From an uncultured Granulosicoccaceae bacterium (GTDB lineage: Bacteria; Pseudomonadota; Gammaproteobacteria; Granulosicoccales; Granulosicoccaceae): 32,345 nucleotides of DNA. Position 1 is the first letter of the stretch; each line of letters opens with the position of its first letter. Positions 25,605 to 32,345 of this stretch are shown here, one piece after another. The notes under the pieces were generated by a model that saw only the letters and a list, made by a program, of their open reading frames with translations, made no database searches and was not told the origin of the DNA. The DNA lies in NCBI GenBank assembly GCA_937922015.1, contig CAKZVB010000127.1:1-32345 (forward strand). Reading direction: 5' to 3'. Made by a program: the position numbers and the translations under genes.

Positions 25605-27032
25605 ATGGCAAGCACAAACAAAGAATCTTATTTCACCAGCGCGCAGCCTGCACTGGAGTCTTTGTGGCTTGAACACAACCTGCCTGCCAGCACGCTTGAG
25701 CAAATCAGTTTTACCGGAAACCATCCTGTGTTGTCTTCATCATTCGCCGTAAGCACCGCCGCACAGGCATCCATCGGCGCGGCCGCCGGCATGGCTGCTG
25801 TTATTGCACAGCAACGTGGCAACGAAAATTTGAGTTTAAGCGTTGACAGTATCGACGCTGCGCTGGAATGCAGCGGGTACTTTGAAATCGACGGTGTATC
25901 TCCGCCTCAATTTGCACCACTTTCAGGTCTATACGAAACCAGAGACGGTCATATACGATTGCATGCAAACTTTGATCATCACAGAGATATCGCACTAAAC
26001 GCCGCGGGCCTGCCGGCTGGATCAAAAACTTCAAAAGAGAAATTACAGAACGTCATTAGTAATCTGGACACCGAATCACTGGATGAGGCAATAACGGTTA
26101 ATGGGGGGGCATGCGCTTCTTTGCGTTCTTTTGAGCAATGGGATAAACATCCACAGGCACTGGCATTGCGACAGCTTCCTTTAATTGAGATCACAAAAAT
26201 CGGCGACGCGGATCCTCGATCACTTTCACCGATCAAATCAACACAACTACCCCTCACAGGGATAAGGGTCCTTGATCTGACACGGATACTTGCCGGTCCC
26301 GTTTGCGGTCGTACGCTCGCCGCCTATGGAGCTGAGGTGATGTTAATCAATTCACCGGACTTGCCAAACATCGATTCGATAGCCGAAACCAGCCGTGGCA
26401 AGTTATCAGCTCATGTTGACTTGCAATCTAAAAGCGGGCGCCAAACACTGCACAAACTGTTGGATTCAAGCAGTGTCTTTATACAGGGTTATCGACCAGT
26501 CGCGTTAGAGAAACTGGGTTTTGGTGCAGACGATATTGTTTCGCAATATCCGGGTATCGTGTACACCAGTCTAAGTGCTTACGGTAGAAGTGGCCCTTGG
26601 AATCAACGGCGAGGTTACGATTCACTGGTGCAAACGGCAACCGGCTTCAATGCTGCCGAAGCAAGTGCTTTTTCCAGCTCAACACCAAAAGCCCTGCCGG
26701 TACAGGCGCTGGACTACGCCACCGGTTTCCTGATGGCATTCGGAACCCAGGTGGCACTGCATCGCCAGGCACTTGAAGGTGGCAGTTATCATGTTCAGTT
26801 GTCACTGGCACGCACGGGTCAATGGTTACGCGACATGGGTCGGTCCACAGATTTCCTTAGCTGTGAGCCACTGAAGCCTGAATCTAGTCTGGTATCCTAT
26901 GCGTCCGCCTGGGGTAATTTATCGGCAATTCCACATGCTGCAAAAATTAAAACATTCGAGCAACAATGGAAATTACCATCGGTACCACCGGGCACCACCC
27001 CACCGGTCTGGCCCTCACAAACGACCGCCTGA
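25605..27032 (+). CDS. CoA-transferase, class III (CaiB/BaiF family), with a divergent N-terminal half
   Basis: A 475-residue cytoplasmic enzyme of the formyl-CoA-transferase family, which moves CoA between carboxylic acids. The C-terminal half is canonical: RVLDLTRILAGPVCGRTLAAYGAEVMLI near 220-250, GYRPVALEKLGFGADDI, YPGIVYTSLSAYGRSGPW, and DYATG with D370, the residue expected to carry the acyl anhydride. The first 200 residues contain partial family features (AQASIGAAAGMAAVI, GVSPPQFAPLSGLYETRDG, WDKHPQALALRQLPLIEI) but lack a second active-site block, so this looks like a half-degenerate duplicated architecture. The frame also opens at GTG 25593; the ATG at 25605 is chosen because it has better spacing to GAGTGAGA. 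Acid substrate unknown. Confidence 0.85.
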   Translation: MASTNKESYFTSAQPALESLWLEHNLPASTLEQISFTGNHPVLSSSFAVSTAAQASIGAAAGMAAVIAQQRGNENLSLSVDSIDAALECSGYFEIDGVSPPQFAPLSGLYETRDGHIRLHANFDHHRDIALNAAGLPAGSKTSKEKLQNVISNLDTESLDEAITVNGGACASLRSFEQWDKHPQALALRQLPLIEITKIGDADPRSLSPIKSTQLPLTGIRVLDLTRILAGPVCGRTLAAYGAEVMLINSPDLPNIDSIAETSRGKLSAHVDLQSKSGRQTLHKLLDSSSVFIQGYRPVALEKLGFGADDIVSQYPGIVYTSLSAYGRSGPWNQRRGYDSLVQTATGFNAAEASAFSSSTPKALPVQALDYATGFLMAFGTQVALHRQALEGGSYHVQLSLARTGQWLRDMGRSTDFLSCEPLKPESSLVSYASAWGNLSAIPHAAKIKTFEQQWKLPSVPPGTTPPVWPSQTTA

Positions 27033-27083
27033 TTGACCGTATAATTTTAACGTCGTTAAACCGGCCTCTACTGACTAGCACCA

Positions 27084-28331
27084 TTGCAATCAATTGAACG
27101 CAACATCAGAATTTATCCATGGTATCAGGCAGCTGCCAGCTTTCTACCGTGGATGCCGGTATTTTTTCTTTTTTTCTCAGATATGGTTTCACTTACCGAC
27201 GCCATTGAGCTGGGTGCAACCTACTATTTGTCTGTAGTTATTTTCGAAATCCCATCCGGATATCTGTCTGATCGATTCGGGCGACGCACTACCCTGCTAA
27301 CCGCTTCGTGTTTTGCGATTTGTGCGTATATTGCCTATTTGCTGGCGGCAGATTTTACCGGCCTGGTTGTGGGTCAAGTGCTTCTCGCAGGCGCTATTGC
27401 ATTCCAGTCCGGCAGTGACAATTCAATACTGTACGATTCACTGATTGAAATTGAACAGTCAGATAGCTACAGTCGCCATGAATCGAAATCCCAACAGTTC
27501 AGTATGATGTCGCTGTGCGCGTCGGTACTACTGGGCGGTCTAATAGGGATGGTCAATTTGCGACTACCATATGTTGTCGCACTATTGGCAGCATTCATCG
27601 CATTAGGACTTAGCTATTCATTTAAAGAACCGTCCAGAATAGACAATTCAAAAACCCGCGCTTTTGTACCGCAATTAATATCGACGGCGGGACTGATTAA
27701 AAACCCTGTCCTGATGTGGATATTTTTCTTCTATGTAGCCGGTTATGCGCTGCAGCACGTACCGTATGAATTCTACCAGCCCTACATCGCACTGCTCAAA
27801 GACGATAGCATCACCAGACTTCTGAAAGACAGCAACGCAGCTTTGATATCAGGCGTTGTAATTGGCATTTCGATGTTTGGTGGTGCCCTGGGTGCAAAAG
27901 CAAGCGATAGATTGGCAAACCGCTTTGGCGCAAAAAAGATACTGCTTGGCAGTATAGCAATTCAAACCATTATCATCGCCGGGCTGGGCTTATGGCTGCA
28001 CCCGGCCCTTTTGCTGTTAATAATGTTTCGCAATTTTTCAATGGCCATGGCACATGCACCGATGCATGCGTTGATCGCCCCGCGAGTAAGCAGCGCGCAA
28101 CGGGCGACATACCTGAGCATGCAAAGCCTCGCAGGCCGACTGGGTTTCTCAGTGTTATTATTTGCCATCGCAGCCAAGACCGGGGAAGGTCAGCTACTGA
28201 GCTGGGCAACATTGTCAACGGTATTACACTATTGCACACTGTTGGGGGTTATAGCATTACTGGCTCTGGTTTTATCAGCACGCCTGAGGCCGGATTTATT
28301 TTCAACGAAAGATAATAAATCCGGCCACTAG
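27084..28331 (+). CDS. MFS transporter
   Basis: A 415-residue inner-membrane protein with about 12 hydrophobic segments and a central cytoplasmic loop around 190-215. The signature motif A lies between helices 2 and 3 (GYLSDRFGRRTTLL, residues 59-72), with a degenerate copy after helix 8 (KASDRLANRFGAKKILL). The N terminus ERNIRIYPWYQAAASFLPWMPVFFLFF resembles MFS proteins annotated as drug or sugar efflux but gives no substrate. The start is TTG at 27084: an in-frame stop lies 12 bases earlier and no ATG comes before the conserved N terminus. No clear Shine-Dalgarno. It follows the CoA-transferase by 51 bases on the same strand, so it may export or import an organic acid related to that enzyme. 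It converges with metH. Confidence 0.88.
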   Translation: MQSIERNIRIYPWYQAAASFLPWMPVFFLFFSDMVSLTDAIELGATYYLSVVIFEIPSGYLSDRFGRRTTLLTASCFAICAYIAYLLAADFTGLVVGQVLLAGAIAFQSGSDNSILYDSLIEIEQSDSYSRHESKSQQFSMMSLCASVLLGGLIGMVNLRLPYVVALLAAFIALGLSYSFKEPSRIDNSKTRAFVPQLISTAGLIKNPVLMWIFFFYVAGYALQHVPYEFYQPYIALLKDDSITRLLKDSNAALISGVVIGISMFGGALGAKASDRLANRFGAKKILLGSIAIQTIIIAGLGLWLHPALLLLIMFRNFSMAMAHAPMHALIAPRVSSAQRATYLSMQSLAGRLGFSVLLFAIAAKTGEGQLLSWATLSTVLHYCTLLGVIALLALVLSARLRPDLFSTKDNKSGH

Positions 28332-28356
28332 CCCGCATTATTCACGAGGCTTCGCC

Positions 28357-31300
28357 CTACGCCGCGGCTTCTTTAGTTTTCACTTCAACCGCTATTTGTG
28401 CGTCGGGTTCATAAGCAAGGTTAGACGCCAGCCATTTCTCGACAACTTCTACCTGTATCCCCTGCCGTTTTGCGTAGTCTGTGACTTGATCACGGCCCAG
28501 CTTGCCCACACCAAAATAACGTGACTCCGGATGAGAGAAGTACCAGCCACTCACTGAAGACGCCGGCCACATTGCCAGTGATTCTGTCAGGGATATACCA
28601 GTATGTTCCTCAACTCTTAGCAATGACCATAACAATGGCTTCTGAGTGTGGTCGGGACAGGCTGGATAACCACTGGCAGGACGGATTCCACGATACTTTT
28701 CACTAATAATTTCTGCACGACTCAACTCCTCATCGGCTGCATAGCCCCAGTGTTTTTGTCGCACTTCACGATGAAGATACTCGGCAAAGGCCTCTGCAAA
28801 GCGATCACCGATCGCCTTAGCCATAATGCTGTTGTAGTCATCGTGAGCCTTGTCATACTCGGCGACCAGTTTATCCAGACCGGCACCTGCCGTCACCGCA
28901 AAGCAACCGATGTGATCCACAACCCCGGACTCTTTGGGTGCAATAAAATCTGCCAGAGCTGTATTTGGCTTTCCAGCTGGCATTGGCGCTTGCTGACGAA
29001 GACCCGGCAAGGTAGCGACCAGTTGATCAGGATTTTCGTTACTATAAATTTCAATATCTTCGCCGGCTACCGTGTTGGCAGGGAAAAAACCAAACACGGC
29101 GTGCGCCTTTATATCCGGTGAATCTATAAACGTTTGAATCATATTCTGAGCATCCGCGAACAACGATCGCGCCTGCTCACCCATCTTTTCATCTTCGAGT
29201 ATCTGCGGATAACGGCCACGCAACTGCCAGGTATGGAAAAACGGCGTCCAGTCGATGTAGTCAACCAACTGTTCAAACGGCATGTCCGCAATTGTCTGCG
29301 TGCCGGTCTGCGCCGGCACCGCCGGTGGATTAGCAGCCCAGTCAGTAGCGAAAGCATTGGCGCGCGCCTTGGTCAGCGGCAGTAAGTCACGTTCACGATT
29401 TTTGGCAGCAAAGCGCTCTCTGACTTTTTCGTAGTCAGCATCAAGCTCTTGTTTGAACAAAGTTCTGTGCTCTTCACTGATTAGCTTTCCAGTCACCCCC
29501 ACACTGCGGGAAGCATCAGCAACGTAGACCACCGGATGATCATAATGTGGCGCGATTTTCACCGCCGTATGCATTTTAGAAGTTGTGGCACCACCAATGA
29601 GCAATGGCAACGAAAAATCCTGCCGCTTCATTTCTTTGGCAAAGTGGCTCATCTCTTCAAGTGAAGGTGTAATTAGACCAGACAAACCAATGACATCTAC
29701 ATTTTCGGCGCGTGCGGTTTCAAGGATTTTTTCAGCGGGTACCATAACACCCAGATCAATCACTTCGTAGCCATTACACTGAAGCACGACACCAACAATG
29801 TTCTTACCGATATCGTGAACATCCCCTTTTACGGTAGCCATCAGTATCTTGCCATTGCTTTTTACTTCCTGACCCTCTTTTTCGGCATCCATAAAGGGCA
29901 GCAACCAGGCCACTGCTTTTTTCATTACCCGCGCAGATTTAACCACCTGCGGCAAAAACATTTTTCCTTCACCAAACAGATCACCGACGATATTCATCCC
30001 GTCCATTAACGGACCTTCTATTACGTGCAGTGGCCGGTCATGCTGCAAGCGGGCCTCTTCGGTATCCTCTTCAATAAAGTCAGCAATACCTTTGACTAAC
30101 GAATGTGCAAGACGCTCGTTAACCGGCAACTTTCGCCACTCTTGCGTTTGAACTTCTGCAACGGCACCGTCGCCGCGGTATTTTTCTGCAATCTCCAACA
30201 GGCGATCCGTGCCGTCTTCACGACGATTGAGAATAACGTCTTCTACACGCTCGCGTAGCTCTTCGGGAATATCTTCATAAATTGCCAGCTGTCCGGCATT
30301 GACTATTCCCATGCCCATGCCATTTTTTATAGCATGATATAAAAACACGCTGTGAATAGCTTCACGGACAATGTTGTTACCGCGAAATGAAAAAGACACG
30401 TTTGACACGCCACCACTGACCATTGCATGCGGCAATGTTTCTTTTATCTGTCTGGTCGCCTCAATAAACGCCAAACCATAATTATTGTGTTCCTCAATAC
30501 CAGTGGCCACAGCAAAGATATTCGGATCAAAAATTATATCTTCGGGAGCAAAGGCAAGCTCATCAACCAGTAAGCGATAAGCTCGTGTACAGATACGGAC
30601 CTTACTTTCCGTGGTATCTGCCTGGCCATTTTCGTCAAACGCCATAATCACAACCGCAGCACCATACTGCTGACATAACTGTGCATGACGTAGAAATTCA
30701 GCTTCACCTTCTTTCATACTGATTGAATTGACTACGCACTTTCCCTGCGCACATTTTAAACCGGCCTCAATTACATCCCACTTCGAGCTGTCTAACATCA
30801 ATGGCACACTGGCGATATCAGGCTCTGCAGCGATCAGGTTGACGAAGCGTTCCATCGCAACCTTTGAATCAAGCATGCCCTCGTCCATATTGATATCGAT
30901 AATCTGCGCGCCGTTTTCAACCTGCTGGCGGGCAACATTCAACGCCGTGTCATAATCACCTTCAACAATCAAACGTTTGAATACCGCAGAACCGGTAACG
31001 TTAGTGCGCTCACCCACGTTTACGAAAAGACTTTGTGCATCGATGGTGCAAGGCTCAAGACCCGATAAGCGGCACGCTACATCGATCTCCGGCGCTACGC
31101 GAGGTGCAAGTCCGGCCACCCCTTCGGCAATCGCCTTAATGTGATCAGGGGTAGTGCCGCAACAGCCACCAACAATATTTAAAAACCCGGATTCAGCCCA
31201 TTCTTTTATATGAGCCGTCATCTGTTCTGCAGTTTCATCGTACTCTGCAAACGCATTCGGCAATCCGGCATTTGGATGCGCAGATATAGCAACGTCTGAA

Positions 31301-32109
31301 ATTCTTGATAACTCCTGAACGTATTGTCTTAGCTCTGTCGGACCAAGCGCGCAATTCAGCCCAACCGAAACAGGATTTGCATGGCGGACAGAATTCCAGA
31401 ACGCCTCAGTGGTCTGGCCACTCAGGGTGCGTCCGGAAGCATCGGTGATTGTGCCTGAAATCATGATAGGCACTTCGACCCCGGTGTCTTTGAACATTTG
31501 TTTTAAAGCAAAGATTGCAGCCTTGGCATTCAGGGTATCGAATATGGTTTCAATCATCAGGATGTCTGCGCCGCCTTCCAGCAGACACTCTGCAGATTCG
31601 CGATAATTTTCGACCAGCTCGTCAAAGGTAACGTTGCGAAACGCTGGATCATTCACGTCCGGTGACAATGACGCGGTACGGTTGGTTGGGCCGAGTACCC
31701 CGGCGACATAACGCGGTTTGTCCGCTGTGCTGTATTGATCAGCCGCCTCACGCGCGAGCCGCGCTGACTCACGGTTAATCTCCGGGACCAGATCTTCCAT
31801 CTGATAATCCGCCATCGCAATACGCGTAGCGTTGAAGGTATTTGTTTCAACAATATCCGATCCCGCAGCCAGATAGGCCTTGTGGATGCCGGAGATAATA
31901 TCCGGCTGAGTCAGTGTCAGGAGATCGTTATTTCCACGCAAATCGGAGGGATAGTCAGCGTACCGTTCGCCACGATAATCAGCTTCCTCAAGCTTGTGCT
32001 GCTGGATCATGGTTCCCATAGCACCATCCAGAATCAAAATTCTCTCGCGCAAAATATCTGCTAACTCGCTGTTATTTTTATTTTTATTCTCTTCTTTGCT
32101 CATTGACAT
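28357..32109 (-). CDS. metH: Cobalamin-dependent methionine synthase
   Basis: A 1250-residue modular enzyme, close to the 1227 of E. coli. In order: the homocysteine domain ([11 protein letters not shown] at the start; zinc ligands in GLNCALG and [11 protein letters not shown]), the methyltetrahydrofolate domain ([26 protein letters not shown]), the cap and cobalamin domains with DVHDIG (H near 765, the lower cobalt ligand) and [10 protein letters not shown], and the C-terminal AdoMet-dependent reactivation domain ([15 protein letters not shown]). It transfers the methyl group from methyltetrahydrofolate to homocysteine. All domains are complete, including the reactivation module. Translation starts at 32107-32109; [13 protein letters not shown] is a short charged extension. 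No cobalamin riboswitch was recognised upstream, but a 14-bp palindrome is there. Confidence 0.97.
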   Translation of the reverse strand: MSMSKEENKNKNNSELADILRERILILDGAMGTMIQQHKLEEADYRGERYADYPSDLRGNNDLLTLTQPDIISGIHKAYLAAGSDIVETNTFNATRIAMADYQMEDLVPEINRESARLAREAADQYSTADKPRYVAGVLGPTNRTASLSPDVNDPAFRNVTFDELVENYRESAECLLEGGADILMIETIFDTLNAKAAIFALKQMFKDTGVEVPIMISGTITDASGRTLSGQTTEAFWNSVRHANPVSVGLNCALGPTELRQYVQELSRISDVAISAHPNAGLPNAFAEYDETAEQMTAHIKEWAESGFLNIVGGCCGTTPDHIKAIAEGVAGLAPRVAPEIDVACRLSGLEPCTIDAQSLFVNVGERTNVTGSAVFKRLIVEGDYDTALNVARQQVENGAQIIDINMDEGMLDSKVAMERFVNLIAAEPDIASVPLMLDSSKWDVIEAGLKCAQGKCVVNSISMKEGEAEFLRHAQLCQQYGAAVVIMAFDENGQADTTESKVRICTRAYRLLVDELAFAPEDIIFDPNIFAVATGIEEHNNYGLAFIEATRQIKETLPHAMVSGGVSNVSFSFRGNNIVREAIHSVFLYHAIKNGMGMGIVNAGQLAIYEDIPEELRERVEDVILNRREDGTDRLLEIAEKYRGDGAVAEVQTQEWRKLPVNERLAHSLVKGIADFIEEDTEEARLQHDRPLHVIEGPLMDGMNIVGDLFGEGKMFLPQVVKSARVMKKAVAWLLPFMDAEKEGQEVKSNGKILMATVKGDVHDIGKNIVGVVLQCNGYEVIDLGVMVPAEKILETARAENVDVIGLSGLITPSLEEMSHFAKEMKRQDFSLPLLIGGATTSKMHTAVKIAPHYDHPVVYVADASRSVGVTGKLISEEHRTLFKQELDADYEKVRERFAAKNRERDLLPLTKARANAFATDWAANPPAVPAQTGTQTIADMPFEQLVDYIDWTPFFHTWQLRGRYPQILEDEKMGEQARSLFADAQNMIQTFIDSPDIKAHAVFGFFPANTVAGEDIEIYSNENPDQLVATLPGLRQQAPMPAGKPNTALADFIAPKESGVVDHIGCFAVTAGAGLDKLVAEYDKAHDDYNSIMAKAIGDRFAEAFAEYLHREVRQKHWGYAADEELSRAEIISEKYRGIRPASGYPACPDHTQKPLLWSLLRVEEHTGISLTESLAMWPASSVSGWYFSHPESRYFGVGKLGRDQVTDYAKRQGIQVEVVEKWLASNLAYEPDAQIAVEVKTKEAAA

Positions 32110-32304
32110 GTTCCGGTTGGAAACCAGTTAGAATTAATTGGGTGTTTTCTAGCAAGAAATATACATATAAGGATATGTTTATAGCTTTATGCGCCAAGAA
32201 TAGCAAAGCGGGTATGAGATTACCACGACAAAGGGGCTATTTTCAGACACAGCTCATCTTTGCAGACGCTCGCAGCAGGAACGCTGCCCGAAGGTTCCCG
32301 GAAA

Positions 32305-32318
32305 GTTGATATATCAAC
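32305..32318. promoter_or_regulatory. Operator-like 14-bp palindrome upstream of metH
   Basis: GTTGATATATCAAC, a perfect inverted repeat about 196 bases upstream of the metH start. It is in the size range of operators of ArsR-type regulators (SahR) or other repressors of methionine-cycle genes, but the identity of the regulator is not shown by the sequence. The rest of the 32110-32345 gap has only AT-rich stretches and a short hairpin (32272-32287). Confidence 0.4.
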
Positions 32319-32345
32319 AAATTCACTGGATAGTACGACAAGCAG

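Noticed and set aside
32110-32345. Possible cobalamin, SAM or SAH riboswitch ahead of metH
   Set aside because: No B12-box-like, SAM-I or SAH core motif could be seen; only short hairpins and a palindrome.

Overview
The window reads as a chromosomal segment of a Gammaproteobacterium, probably marine or otherwise exposed to salt. GC is close to 50 percent by eye. The DsrC, BetA, LeuA, Rpe, Gph and MetH proteins look proteobacterial. Osmolyte-related functions recur: a sugar or osmolyte glycoside ABC system and a choline dehydrogenase. I see no transposase, integrase, CRISPR array, tRNA or rRNA. Species-level placement is not possible from this reading.

Region 1 (1-7450, minus strand) is a catabolic operon read right to left. 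It holds a LacI-type regulator, a periplasmic sugar-binding protein, two membrane permeases, a GH63/MGH1-like glycoside hydrolase and an ATPase cut by the left edge. The order matches the rhizobial alpha-glucoside locus aglR-E-F-G-A-K as I remember it, but the hydrolase slot holds a mannosyl/glucosylglycerate-hydrolase-like enzyme. Both permeases are unusual: one carries a DUF11-like domain in its first periplasmic loop, the other four extra N-terminal membrane helices. A perfect 14-bp palindrome just downstream of a sigma70-like promoter is the likely LacI operator.

Region 2 (7560-11350, minus strand) has a polar-amino-acid-type ABC transporter (binding protein, permease, ATPase), then a TauE/SafE-type exporter ending in a clear intrinsic terminator. 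Upstream lies a stand-alone dsrC with both redox cysteines. Together these suggest sulfur-compound handling, which is an inference.

Region 3 (11510-17260) holds an acidic membrane-anchored protein of unknown function, a VUT-family (queuosine-precursor-type) transporter, betA and, divergently, a 724-residue surface lipoprotein with two PKD-like domains and a six-blade Kelch propeller.

Region 4 (17440-25020) holds a DUF1989 protein, leuA behind a long leader, a PrcB-domain lipoprotein, a PPK2-type polyphosphate kinase with a thioesterase-fold protein, a small lipoprotein, and an rpe-gph pair. Region 5 (25020-32345) begins with a 586-bp gap carrying an imperfect palindrome around a bidirectional terminator. 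It continues with a class III CoA-transferase, an MFS transporter, and metH converging on them. Several genes start with TTG or GTG (dsrC, the PrcB lipoprotein, DUF1989, MFS, TauE, the amino-acid permease).
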